From Planctomycetota bacterium (GTDB lineage: Bacteria; Planctomycetota; Planctomycetia; Pirellulales; Pirellulaceae), in contig JAHWKS010000004.1 in assembly GCA_019347795.1 (NCBI GenBank), positions 1 through 19,537 of the forward strand: a DNA stretch of 19,537 bases, written 5' to 3'. Shown here piece by piece: positions 8,901 through 15,533 of this stretch (positions within the stretch are counted from its first letter, which is position 1; each line of letters opens with the position of its first letter). The position numbers were made by a program, and so were the translations under genes. A model generated the notes under the pieces. The model saw nothing but the letters and a program-made list of their open reading frames with translations, was not told where the DNA came from and did not search any database.

Positions 8901-9010
8901 CCTCGCTCATGCCGGCCGACCTCCTCAAAGTGCTGAACCGGGAGGAAGTGCTCGACCTGATGGCCTACCTCATGTCGCGCGGCAACCCGAACGAGCCGAT
9001 GTTCAAATAG
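5906..9010 (+). CDS. Large secreted PVC-type CxxCH haem protein (beta-propeller, helical repeats, cytochrome c)
   Basis: 1034 residues. A signal peptide spans 1-24 (MRSCFFILASCLLMFTF, cut near VAGA|D). Residues about 64-155 form a beta-sandwich resembling sugar-binding domains (VFRKTFKLPGRVRTALLVAA, VFVNGRRVASGDSW). Residues about 209-610 look like a glucose/sorbosone dehydrogenase-type beta-propeller, including WVCVTFDDQGRLLASDQGDKG and LPLTDAAVGPDGALYFAIGG. An alpha-helical HEAT-like region (about 620-870) follows. The C-terminal cytochrome c domain has CIVCH at 902-906 and a probable distal Met in SLMP (M1002). It should be exported and carry one covalent haem. Planctomycete relatives are thought to act in redox or polysaccharide metabolism, but the substrate is unknown. 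The start is the ATG at 5906, with ACGAGGAACT before it; an upstream ATG at 5816 would hide the signal peptide. The gene stands alone with its own upstream gap. Confidence 0.93.
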   Translation: MRSCFFILASCLLMFTFVATPVAGADEIFTQTPLAAPSRTVGEDDADQSPPADAAELGGGPAPEWIWGPDENRDYVFRKTFKLPGRVRTALLVAACDNRMTVFVNGRRVASGDSWQQPVRIELQRQLKPGENVLVVEGANEGGPAGLAAKLVLTPRSGHPDHIVTDKSWEVLESRDAQEPVATATRGKMGAQPWGDVFAAATAGNLPQAPRDVFLTLPGYQVELLYTVPKETQGSWVCVTFDDQGRLLASDQGDKGIYRLTPPKIGSAEPTKVEKLDVDITAAQGMLHAFGSLYFSVNGGPGSGFYRARDTDDDDHYDELTKLQDFRGAGEHGPHAIRLSPDGKSLFVVCGNHTDPVKFDHSRIPSNWDEDLLLPRQWDARGHAAGKLAPGGWIAKTDPDGRSWEIYSIGYRNTYDMDFNADGELFAYDADMEWDLGTPWYRPTRVVHAASGSEFGWRSGTGKWPVWYPDSLPPVVDIGPGSPVGATFGYGAKFPAKYQKALYILDWTFGTIYALHVEPDGATYSAVKEEFLSRTPLPLTDAAVGPDGALYFAIGGRGTQSEVYRVTYVGEATAQVDPKNEEGAELRKLRHQLEAYHHPSDQPAKVAELVWPHLGHEDRFIRYAARIALENQPAAAWQNRVVIEKDPQTLITAAVALARQGDDSLQSELLTALNKIEFASLDPQAQLAWLRAYQLAFIRMGEPSREDAARVLERLESLYPAQGDPLNRELVQLLVYLKSPTVITKTLEEMQKPTDYAPEDIAELLARNQGYGGTIAEMLANHPELQKIHYAFALRNMRYGWTLEQRKEYFDWLADAREKSGGASYEGFIDNIRKEALENASPAERKALEDEVSLAPIKTEELPKPEGPGRPWTLKDLVAMIQGGLTNRDFEHGKRAFAASRCIVCHRLGGEGGATGPDLTNVAGRFSYKDLAEAIVDPSKVISDQYRASIIQTADGKSYTGRITAEDDEKVTVLTDPEDATKLVEIPRDEIEVLAPSKTSLMPADLLKVLNREEVLDLMAYLMSRGNPNEPMFK

Positions 9011-9157
9011 CGCGGGCGGCTCGATTTCGAGCGATGCTGGCGCCACCTTCGCAGCCACCAAGCCGCGAATCGCCCCGTGAAAGGCCCGAAACTTGCTGCT
9101 ATTCCTTTGTGGTTCGTTCTCCATGCAAGACATTACTTCATCACAAGGAGTTTCGCT

Positions 9158-9412
<255 letters not shown>

Positions 9413-9420
9413 TCGTCTTT

Positions 9421-9429
9421 TGCTACAAT
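9421..9429 (+). promoter_or_regulatory. Extended -10 promoter candidate for SLC13 gene
   Basis: TGCTACAAT fits the extended -10 pattern TGnTATAAT with one mismatch. It lies in the 43-nt gap between the DUF7218-like gene and the transporter. No good -35 box is found at 16-18 bp, which extended -10 promoters can tolerate. Transcription would begin near 9436, about 20 nt before the GTG start. Confidence 0.35.
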
Positions 9430-9455
9430 CCCGGCTTTCCTCATGAGCCTGGATC

Positions 9456-10958
9456 GTGGCCAGCGAAGAAGAACAGGGCGCCGCGTCGGTTGCTTCCCGC
9501 ATCGGGCGATGGGCGGGGCCGATCACGGCCATCGCCGCGCATTTGCTGTTATGGCGGTACGCGGGCGATCTTTCCGCCGAGGGGCGGGCCACCGCGGCCC
9601 TGGCCGTGTGGATGGGCGTATGGTGGATGACCGAGGCCCTCCCGCTGGCGGCCACGGCGCTATTGCCGATCGTCGTTTTCCCGCTGGCGGGCGTGTTGCC
9701 GATCGGCGAAGCGGCGGCTCAATACGCCAACCCGTATATCTTTCTCTTCTTGGGCGGCTTTCTGATCGCGCTGGCGATGGAGCGGTGGAACCTGCACCGC
9801 CGGATCGCGCTGGGCACGCTCTCGGTGGTTGGCGCCGCGCCGCGGAACCTGGTGGGGGGCTTCATGCTGGCTACGGCGTTCCTCAGCATGTGGATCAGCA
9901 ACACCGCCTCGACCGTGATGATGCTGCCGATCGGGGCCAGCGTCATCACGCTCGCCCGCAGCCGGTACGGCGACGAGGAGTCGCCCCGCGAGATCACCGG
10001 CCTGGCCACTTGCCTGATGCTCGGCATCGCCTACTCGGCCAGCATCGGCGGCCTGGCGACGCTCGTGGGAACGCCCACCAACGCCGTCCTCGCCGGCTTC
10101 GTCAGCGAGAACTACGGAGTCCAGATCGGCTTCCTGCGCTGGATGATGCTGGGACTGCCGCTGGCGGTCATCTTTCTTTTCATCGCCTGGATGTTTCTCA
10201 CCCGGGTTCTGTTCCCGATTCAATTGGGCGAGCTGCCCGGCGGACGGGCGCTGATGCGGTCCGAGCTGCAAAAGCTCGGGCCGCTGTCGCGCGGCGAGCG
10301 GATCGTGCTGACGGTATTCCTGGGCGCAGCGGCGGCGTGGATCTGCCGCGAGCCGCTGCAGAACTGGGAGGCATTGGCGGCCCGCGTTCCGCCCTTGGCT
10401 CGCGTTCACGACACGACGATCGCCCTGGCCGCGGCCCTGGTGCTGTTCGCAACCCCAGTCGATTGGCGCCGCGGCGAGTTCGTCCTCGATTGGCCGACGG
10501 CGAAGAAGCTCCCTTGGGACGTGCTGCTGCTCTTCGGCGGAGGCTTGAGCCTGGCCGCGGGCTTCGAAGCGAGCAAGCTGAGCGAATGGATCGGGCAGCA
10601 GGTCGCACAAGCCGGCGCGCTGCCGCCTTTGGCCTTCATCACGCTCATCACGGCGGTGGTGATCCTGCTCACCGAAATGACCAGCAACACGGCCACCGCC
10701 AGCGCCTTCTACCCGGTCTTGGGCGGGATTGCGGTCGGGCTGGAGATCGACCCGCTACTGTTGCTCGTGCCGGGGTGCCTGGCCGCGAGCTGCGCCTTCA
10801 TGCTTCCCGTGGCGACTCCGCCCAACGCGATTGTGTTCGGGTCAGGCTATTTGACGATCGGTCAGATGGCGAAAGCGGGCGTGTGGTTGAACCTGATCGG
10901 ACTGGTGCTGATCGTGGCGCTGATGAAGACGCTCGGCGTGTGGGTCTTCGGCCTGTAA
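9456..10958 (+). CDS. SLC13/DASS family anion:sodium symporter
   Basis: 500 residues with about eleven to twelve hydrophobic helices. The two DASS substrate/sodium motifs are present as SNT at 148-150 (MWISNTASTVMMLPIG) and 410-412 (EMTSNTATASAFYPV), with GTPTN at 205-209 and the C-terminal signature AFMLPVATPPNAIVFGSGYL (447-466). The protein should sit in the inner membrane and import a divalent anion such as a C4-dicarboxylate, citrate or sulfate with sodium ions. The sequence does not fix the substrate. The start is a GTG at 9456; the ribosome binding site is weak. The ATG at 9443 is in another frame. The gene converges with the ExbD-like gene, with 15 nt between the two stops. Length is normal for the family. 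Confidence 0.93.
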   Translation: MASEEEQGAASVASRIGRWAGPITAIAAHLLLWRYAGDLSAEGRATAALAVWMGVWWMTEALPLAATALLPIVVFPLAGVLPIGEAAAQYANPYIFLFLGGFLIALAMERWNLHRRIALGTLSVVGAAPRNLVGGFMLATAFLSMWISNTASTVMMLPIGASVITLARSRYGDEESPREITGLATCLMLGIAYSASIGGLATLVGTPTNAVLAGFVSENYGVQIGFLRWMMLGLPLAVIFLFIAWMFLTRVLFPIQLGELPGGRALMRSELQKLGPLSRGERIVLTVFLGAAAAWICREPLQNWEALAARVPPLARVHDTTIALAAALVLFATPVDWRRGEFVLDWPTAKKLPWDVLLLFGGGLSLAAGFEASKLSEWIGQQVAQAGALPPLAFITLITAVVILLTEMTSNTATASAFYPVLGGIAVGLEIDPLLLLVPGCLAASCAFMLPVATPPNAIVFGSGYLTIGQMAKAGVWLNLIGLVLIVALMKTLGVWVFGL

Positions 10959-10973
10959 GGCGCCGCAGCTTCG

Positions 10974-11639
10974 CTACTGCGCCGGCTGGGCCGCGTCCTC
11001 GGCGCTTTCGACAATCACATCGCCGAGTCCCAGTTGCTCGCACATCTCCACAACCTGCGCAACGGCGTCGGCGGGGCATTGAGGATGTACGGTGAGTTGA
11101 ACCGTCGCGCGTCTGCCGTGGCGCTGGGCGATTTTCTGCAGCGCGCCCTGCACGTCGTCCGTGGGTTGCTCGTCGATGTGGACGTTCCCCTCGGCGTCGA
11201 GAGAAACTTCGACATGACGCCGCGGCGGCACGGCGTTCATTTCGGGATCTTCGAGTCCCAGCCTTGCAAACATCTCGCGGACTTTCTCCACATGCTCGAA
11301 GGGGCAACCTTCCTCAAAGCGGATTTGCGCCGCATCATGAGCAGCGAAGCCGTCATCCAGTTGCTGCTGAAAGCGTGATTCGATCTCCTCAAGGGGAACG
11401 GGCGCCCCGTCAAGGTAGGTTTGTCCTTGCTGGTCAATCTCCACCATCAACTGATCGATGCGTTGTACCTCCGCCTCGGTCGCGGCAACGGCGATCGGCG
11501 CCCGTCGGACGGCGAAGAAGCCGAAGCCCAGCATGGCTAGCGCCAGCCCCGCCAGAGCGCCGCCGATCAGCAAGACCGCCAGCACCACGAAGACTCCGCC
11601 GCTGGTGGAGCGCTGATGTGGATGTTCGGGAACTCCCAT
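10974..11639 (-). CDS. Single-pass membrane protein with two ExbD-like domains
   Basis: 221 residues. There is one transmembrane helix at about 15-44 (GGVFVVLAVLLIGGALAGLA and on), with a short cytoplasmic N-terminus. The remainder should be periplasmic and looks like two copies of an ExbD/TolR-type alpha-beta domain: repeat 1 at about 65-130 (VEIDQQGQTYLDGAPVPLEE, then a helix ending MFARLGL) and repeat 2 at about 143-212 (VEVSLDAEGNVHIDEQPTDD, then MCEQLGLGDVIVES). The strand-DG-strand-helix order and the helix ending LGL recur in both. No ExbB/MotA-like partner is in the window, and the conserved TM aspartate of ExbD is not seen, so proton-driven motor function is doubtful. The start is the ATG at 11639, with GAGGAG 7 nt upstream; the in-frame TTG at 11657 lies upstream of that site. 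A terminator separates it from the acidic lipoprotein gene. Confidence 0.72.
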   Translation of the reverse strand: MGVPEHPHQRSTSGGVFVVLAVLLIGGALAGLALAMLGFGFFAVRRAPIAVAATEAEVQRIDQLMVEIDQQGQTYLDGAPVPLEEIESRFQQQLDDGFAAHDAAQIRFEEGCPFEHVEKVREMFARLGLEDPEMNAVPPRRHVEVSLDAEGNVHIDEQPTDDVQGALQKIAQRHGRRATVQLTVHPQCPADAVAQVVEMCEQLGLGDVIVESAEDAAQPAQ

Positions 11640-11732
11640 GACGTTCTCCTCGAGCAAAGCAGGACCACAAGTTGTGTTCGCCGCCCGCGGCGCAATCTTA
11701 GGGGATGGGCGCGCATCGACGGGTCCTGAAAT

Positions 11733-11761
11733 GAAAAACTCCCCGCCGCGTGACGAGGAGT
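11733..11761 (-). terminator. Intrinsic terminator (minus strand)
   Basis: Read on the minus strand, a 10-bp stem (arms 11752-11761 and 11738-11747, two G-T wobble pairs) closes a 4-nt loop and is followed directly by a run of Ts (11738-11734). This is a classic intrinsic terminator shape. It lies about 140 nt after the stop of the acidic lipoprotein gene and before the ExbD-like gene, so the two genes are probably separate transcripts. Confidence 0.65.
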
Positions 11762-11813
11762 CTTTGCATGAGCCTCCAATGCCTTAGAACCGTTCGAGTA
11801 ACTCGTGTCCTTC

Positions 11814-11833
11814 ACCTCCCCTGTTGGGGAGGT
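11814..11833. repeat. 8-bp palindromic stem in G/C-rich intergenic element
   Basis: ACCTCCCC (11814-11821) and GGGGAGGT (11826-11833) are exact reverse complements around a TGTT loop. A G-rich tail (GGCCGGGTGGGGCGGGG, about 11848-11864) follows. The form resembles short dispersed palindromes seen between genes in planctomycete genomes. Only one copy is visible here, so its repetitive nature is an inference. Confidence 0.4.
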
Positions 11834-11902
11834 CGGACGCGGTAGCGGCCGGGTGGGGCGGGGTAAGCTCGAACGACAGATATTTCTCGAGCGACCCTTA
11901 GC

Positions 11903-12247
11903 TTACGGGGCCTCGTCCGGATCAGTCTCGCCCGGCTCGGTCTCGCCGAGATCTTCACCCGCGCCCGGATCAAGATCAACGCCCGGCTCATCGCCCGGCT
12001 CGACTTCGCCCGGTTCGGTGTCGAGGATGTCTTCGCCGGCGCCCGGATCGAGATCCACCTCGCCGCCGTTGTCGGGTTCGCCTTCGCCCGTCTCGTCGTC
12101 GAGGATGTCTTCGCCGGGGCCCAGGTCCGTATCGATCGAATCGATCTCGGCTTCATCGCCCGTGCCGACCTCGCCCGGCTCGGTCTGGCAACCGAGGGTG
12201 AACACCCCCAGCGAGAGAATCACCAGAAAACTGAGTAGCTTTTTCAT
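11903..12247 (-). CDS. Small acidic lipoprotein with three 26-residue repeats
   Basis: 114 residues. MKKLLSFLVILSLGVFTLGC is a lipoprotein signal with lipobox T-L-G-C20, so the mature protein of 95 residues should be lipid-anchored in the envelope. The mature part is almost entirely Asp, Glu, Gly and Pro and contains three tandem units: DTDLGPGEDILDDETGEGEP (from 39), DLDPGAGEDILDTEPGEVEP (from 65) and DLDPGAGEDLGETEPGETDP (from 91). It is expected to be disordered and strongly negative, and the D-x-D-x-G pattern may bind calcium weakly. No known family was recognised. The start is the ATG at 12247, with GGAG 8 nt upstream. The GTG and TTG codons just before it are unlikely starts. A terminator lies downstream at 11733-11761. 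The gene is divergent from maf. Confidence 0.8.
   Translation of the reverse strand: MKKLLSFLVILSLGVFTLGCQTEPGEVGTGDEAEIDSIDTDLGPGEDILDDETGEGEPDNGGEVDLDPGAGEDILDTEPGEVEPGDEPGVDLDPGAGEDLGETEPGETDPDEAP
11906..12133 (-). repeat. Three tandem 78-bp imperfect coding repeats
   Basis: The lipoprotein gene contains units at 12133-12056, 12055-11978 and 11977-11906 (the last one shortened to 72 bp). The second and third units begin with the same nine residues, DLDPGAGED. All three keep the register of ED, GE and P residues, which points to unequal duplication within the gene. Confidence 0.75.
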
Positions 12248-12438
12248 CACCAAGTCTCCGCTTTCGAAATACAGGAATCTGAGGCAGCCCGACCATCGGA
12301 CCGCTTCTATTCCAAACGATACTTTCTAGGATGGGTTTATTCCCCGAAGCTCGGCCGATTGCCGAAGAGCCTGTGGCGCCGCCGCCTACGCACGGTGAGG
12401 GAGCAAGTGTGGCGCCAACAGAGAGAATTTCATCCAGC

Positions 12439-13026
12439 ATGCCCCACCATCCCAGCTTACCGCTTCCCCTGATCCTGGCCAGTGGGTCGCCACGACGGCG
12501 AGACCTCCTCAGGCAAGCCGGCTACGAGTATGGGGTGATTGTCCCATCGCCGATGGCGGAATGCGGAGTCTGCAGTCGGGAAACGCCCCCGGAGCTGGTG
12601 GCTCGCTTGGCCTGGCAGAAGGCCGCGGATGTGGCGCCGCAGGTCGACCGCGGGCTAGTGCTGGCGTGCGACACCGTGGCGGAGTGCCTCGGGCAGATCC
12701 TTGGAAAGCCGGCCGACCGGACCCACGCCCGCCAGATGCTCCGTTTGCTACGGGGACGGGTGCATCACGTCTATAGCGGCCTTTGCCTGTGGCGCCGGCC
12801 GGACGACGTCAAGCACGTGGAGGTCGCCGTGACCCGGCTGCGGATGGATCCCGTCTCGGACGCTGAACTGGAGAGCTACCTGGAAACCGAGCAGTGGCGA
12901 GGCAAAGCCGGCGCCTTCGGCTACCAGGACGGCCTCGATTGGCTCCACGTCGAGGAAGGAAGCGAGTCGAACGTGGTAGGATTGCCGATGGAACTGCTGG
13001 AGCGGATGCTTGCGACGCTGGTTTAA
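12439..13026 (+). CDS. maf: Maf family nucleoside triphosphate pyrophosphatase
   Basis: 195 residues, the usual family length. Maf proteins hydrolyse non-canonical or canonical NTPs (such as dTTP, UTP or m7GTP) to the NMP and pyrophosphate in the cytoplasm, as house-cleaning enzymes. Motifs present are LILASGSPRRRDLL (11-24), the catalytic-Asp region LACDTVAE (75-82), GKPADRTHARQMLRLLRG (89-106), VYSG (111-114), WRGKAGAFGYQD (153-164) and GSESNVVGLP (174-183). The residues that separate YhdE-like from YceF-like specificity were not resolved, so no substrate is assigned. The start is the ATG at 12439. The ribosome binding site is weak; an ATG at 12331 would add a Pro-rich extension without family support. 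The gene converges on the HEPN-like gene, with 18 nt between stops. Confidence 0.93.
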   Translation: MPHHPSLPLPLILASGSPRRRDLLRQAGYEYGVIVPSPMAECGVCSRETPPELVARLAWQKAADVAPQVDRGLVLACDTVAECLGQILGKPADRTHARQMLRLLRGRVHHVYSGLCLWRRPDDVKHVEVAVTRLRMDPVSDAELESYLETEQWRGKAGAFGYQDGLDWLHVEEGSESNVVGLPMELLERMLATLV

Positions 13027-13044
13027 GTTCGAACGAAACCCGAT

Positions 13045-13554
13045 TCACTCAAGGATGCGATCAATAGCGGCGCGCAGCAGCTTCAGAAAGGTTCGTCCGG
13101 CTTTGGCCGTACACAGCCCCGACGGCTGAAATGTCCAATCGAGCGGCGAGCGAAGCGTCTCCCCGGCGGGCCAGGGGTATTCGCAATTGTCAGGCCGATG
13201 CCCATCGCGATCGACCGCCGGATGCAGCACGTCGATTTCTTCCGCCAGAAGTTTGACGTGCCTCACCACCCATTCCATTCCTTTAATGCTCTTTTTCGCA
13301 AATACGATCTGCTGCCTTATGACGATGGGAAGCTGCTTCGCGGTATAGCCGTGGCTCTTTTGCAAGGCTTCCGGATCGGCGCCGGCCTGAATGAGATGCG
13401 CCTTGCACGTCTTTTCGCACGCCATTTGGAGAAAGAGCATCTTATGGCACTCGGCGGCCAATGCCTCTGGGTGTTGTTCATACTTCTCCCACGCCTTGAG
13501 GTCTGCGTCGGCCTGGCGCGCGAACTCCCGCATCCAATCTGCCGAAGCGATCAT
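13045..13554 (-). CDS. HEPN-like protein, second gene of a two-gene module
   Basis: 169 residues, cytoplasmic, largely helical. Residues about 1-100 have a HEPN-like layout: a first long helix (DWMREFARQADADLKAWEKY), a second helix with conserved Cys/Lys (HKMLFLQMACEKTCKAHLIQ, 37-56), then SHGYTAKQLP (67-76), like the H-x-L segment of HEPN proteins. A distinct tail has NCEYPW (123-128), SPLDWTFQPSGLC (136-148) and a final helix. HEPN domains are often RNases in toxin-antitoxin and defence systems, but the usual R-x4-6-H catalytic motif was not found, so it may be inactive or a nucleotide/partner-binding version. The ATG at 13554 overlaps the TGA of the upstream gene (ATGA), indicating translational coupling. 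The fold call is by pattern only. Confidence 0.65.
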   Translation of the reverse strand: MIASADWMREFARQADADLKAWEKYEQHPEALAAECHKMLFLQMACEKTCKAHLIQAGADPEALQKSHGYTAKQLPIVIRQQIVFAKKSIKGMEWVVRHVKLLAEEIDVLHPAVDRDGHRPDNCEYPWPAGETLRSPLDWTFQPSGLCTAKAGRTFLKLLRAAIDRILE

Positions 13555-13883
13555 TCGCTTTGAGTCGTGGTGGGTCGAAGGAACTCCTCTCCGATTTGCC
13601 ATCCGTGAGGCAGCGGCAACCGATCGGCTTGAATGTCCTCGAACTCGTCTGGCGTAACCTCCAAAATGATCGACGGAAAATGCACACCCGATGCCGGCGC
13701 CGGCCCAAACTGAATTGGCATGATTCCCGATGGAACCGTGTAGTCATTCACTTCCAGCAGCTTGATCGGTTCTGTCGGTTGACACTCGTCCGAACCGGTC
13801 AAACGGAATATTCTTCGCATTCCCTCTTCCAGCTCGAAGTGCTTCAGCGCCATCTCTCTCGCTTCTTCGTCTTTCTCCGGCAT
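13551..13883 (-). CDS. Uncharacterised 110-residue partner of the HEPN-like protein
   Basis: 110 residues; I do not recognise a named family. The N-terminal helix is acidic (MPEKDEEAREMALKHFELEE). Conserved-looking blocks follow: IKLLEVNDYTVPSGIMPIQF (40-59), SGVHFPSIILEVTPDEF (65-81) and LPLPHGWQIGEEFL (89-102). The middle is predicted to be beta-rich. There is no signal peptide or membrane segment. The start is the ATG at 13883, with GGAGA 7 nt upstream; a longer GTG start at 13946 would lie inside the promoter. Its stop overlaps the start of the HEPN-like gene by ATGA, so the two are made together and are likely partners, such as an antitoxin/toxin or a two-subunit complex. That role is inferred from arrangement only. 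Confidence 0.72.
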   Translation of the reverse strand: MPEKDEEAREMALKHFELEEGMRRIFRLTGSDECQPTEPIKLLEVNDYTVPSGIMPIQFGPAPASGVHFPSIILEVTPDEFEDIQADRLPLPHGWQIGEEFLRPTTTQSE

Positions 13884-13927
13884 TGGCGATTCTCCAAGGA
13901 TGATGCGGCGACCCACAACCAAACAAA

Positions 13928-13957
13928 TCATACGCCGCGCGTCCACACAATGACAAT
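13928..13957 (-). promoter_or_regulatory. Strong sigma-70-type promoter for the two-gene module
   Basis: On the minus strand, TTGTCA (13957-13952, 5 of 6) is followed after 18 bp by TATGAT (13933-13928, 5 of 6). Transcription would start near 13921, giving a leader of about 37 nt to the ATG at 13883. It is the closest match to consensus seen in the window and makes the pair independent of the DUF1501 gene upstream. Confidence 0.6.
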
Positions 13958-13980
13958 CTCGCGTGGCACTGAACTGTGTC

Positions 13981-15459
13981 TCACGCCAGCAGGTCGTGAA
14001 TCACCTTGCCGCCTTGGTCGGTGAGCCGCACCTTGAGTCCCTTGAACTCGTGCGTCAGGCGGTGGTGGTCGAAGCCGAACTGGTGCAGCACCGTGGCGTG
14101 GAAGTCGTTCATGTGCACCGGGTTCTCCACCGGCGCCCAGCCGATCTCATCCGTCTGCCCATAGATCGTCCCGCCCTTCACGCCGCCGCCGGCCATCCAG
14201 ACGCTGAAGGCGTAAGGGTGATGGTCCCGACCCATCGGCGCATTCTCCCGGCCGGGGCGGTTCTCCGCCAGCGGCGTGCGGCCGAACTCGCCCGCGAAGA
14301 TCACCAGCGTGGAATCCAAGAGTCCGCGCTGCTTGAGGTCTTGGAGCAAGGCAGCGATCGGCTGGTCGGCCATGCCGGCGTTGTACTTCAGCTCCGCGTC
14401 GAGGTTGCTGTGATGGTCCCACGAGGCGTGCATCAGCGTGATGAATCGCACGCCGCGCTCCACCAGCCGGCGGGCCAACAGGCAATTCGTGGCGAACTGT
14501 TTATAGACATGCGGCCCTCCGCCGCGGAAGTTTTTCTTTTCGGGCTCGTCGCGGGTCACGCCGTACTCATCAAGTGTCTGCTGCGATTCCTGCGAAAGGT
14601 CGATCAGCTCCGGCGCCGCCGACTGCATGCGGAACGCCAGCTCGTACGAAGCGATGCGGCTGGCGATCTCCGGGTCGTGCATCTGCTCGTACCGCCGCTG
14701 GTTGAGCGCGGCGATCGTCTCCAGCCCCTCGCGCTGCATTTCGCGAGAGACGCCCGGCGGGTTGGCCAGGTTCAGCACCGGCTCCCCCTGGCTGCGGAAG
14801 ACCACGCCCTCGTACGACGACGGCAGAAAGCCGCTCGTCCAGTTCGACACGCCGCCGCTGCTCCCGCGCCCGGCCGTAAGCACGACGTAACCGGGCAGGT
14901 TCTCCGACTCGCTTCCCAATCCGTACACCAGCCACGACCCCATGCTCGGACGGCCGAAGCGCGGCACGCCGCTGTTAAGCATCAGTTGGGCGGGATGATG
15001 ATTGAAGGCGTCGGTGTGCAGCGAGCGCACCAAGCAGATGTCGTCCACGCACTGGCCGAGGTGCGGCAAGTAGTCGGACAGCTCCATCCCGCACTCGCCA
15101 TGTTTGGTGAACTCCCGGGCGCTGCCGGCGAGCACCGCCGTCTCCTTCTTGATGAAGGCGAACCGCACGTTCTTCACCAGCGAGTCGGGCAGCGGCTGAC
15201 CATCCAGCTCTCGCAGCTTCGGCTTCGGGTCGAACAGGTCGATATGGCTGGGGGCCCCGGCGGGAAGGATGAAGATGCACGCCTTCGCCTTCGGCGCAAA
15301 GTGCGGCTCCTTGGGCGCGAGCGGATTATCCGTCGAGCCGGCTTCGCTCCCCAGCAGACCGTCATTCATCAACAGCCAGGAGAGCGCGGTCCCGCCCAGT
15401 CCCGAGGCGGCGGAGGTGAAGAACTGACGCCGAGCAAGAAGCTCGGCCTGAGGATTCAT
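13981..15459 (-). CDS. DUF1501 protein with Tat-like signal
   Basis: 492 residues. The N-terminus MNPQAELLARRQFFTSAASG (then LGGTALSWLL) is a twin-arginine-type signal, so export is expected. The body carries DUF1501 family hallmarks: ACIFILPAGAPSHIDLFDPK, SDYLPHLGQCVDDICLVRSL, FNHHPAQLMLNSG, RRLVERGVRFITLMHASWDH, LVIFAGEFGRTPLAENRPGR, MGRDHHPYAFSVWMAGGGVK and, near the end, HATVLHQFGFDHHRLTHEFK. The fold is related to alkaline phosphatase and sulfatase enzymes. In planctomycetes these genes usually sit beside DUF1549/DUF1553 cytochrome proteins, but no such partner is here. The function is unknown. The start is uncertain: ATG codons at 15492, 15474 and 15459 are in frame. I prefer 15459 because family members typically begin MNP just before the RR motif, although no good ribosome binding site precedes it. 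smpB ends 74 nt upstream. Confidence 0.93.
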   Translation of the reverse strand: MNPQAELLARRQFFTSAASGLGGTALSWLLMNDGLLGSEAGSTDNPLAPKEPHFAPKAKACIFILPAGAPSHIDLFDPKPKLRELDGQPLPDSLVKNVRFAFIKKETAVLAGSAREFTKHGECGMELSDYLPHLGQCVDDICLVRSLHTDAFNHHPAQLMLNSGVPRFGRPSMGSWLVYGLGSESENLPGYVVLTAGRGSSGGVSNWTSGFLPSSYEGVVFRSQGEPVLNLANPPGVSREMQREGLETIAALNQRRYEQMHDPEIASRIASYELAFRMQSAAPELIDLSQESQQTLDEYGVTRDEPEKKNFRGGGPHVYKQFATNCLLARRLVERGVRFITLMHASWDHHSNLDAELKYNAGMADQPIAALLQDLKQRGLLDSTLVIFAGEFGRTPLAENRPGRENAPMGRDHHPYAFSVWMAGGGVKGGTIYGQTDEIGWAPVENPVHMNDFHATVLHQFGFDHHRLTHEFKGLKVRLTDQGGKVIHDLLA

Positions 15460-15533
15460 TCGTGGGTGGGCCATGCCTCTATGAGAATCCATCGGCCGAG
15501 GCCCTGCAAGACGCGGACCGGATCGTTGCCGGA

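Noticed and set aside
9019..9032. 5-bp hairpin (GCTCG/CGAGC) after the large CxxCH gene
   Set aside because: Too short and without a T-run to call a terminator.
9443..11095. A plus-strand open frame of 550 codons starting just before the SLC13 gene
   Set aside because: Different frame from the SLC13 transporter; the product is Arg/Gly-rich without hydrophobic helices.
13488..13554. HEPN catalytic R-x4-6-H RNase motif in the HEPN-like protein
   Set aside because: I searched the 169 residues and found no Arg spaced 4-6 before a His in a helix-end context; an active RNase is therefore not claimed.
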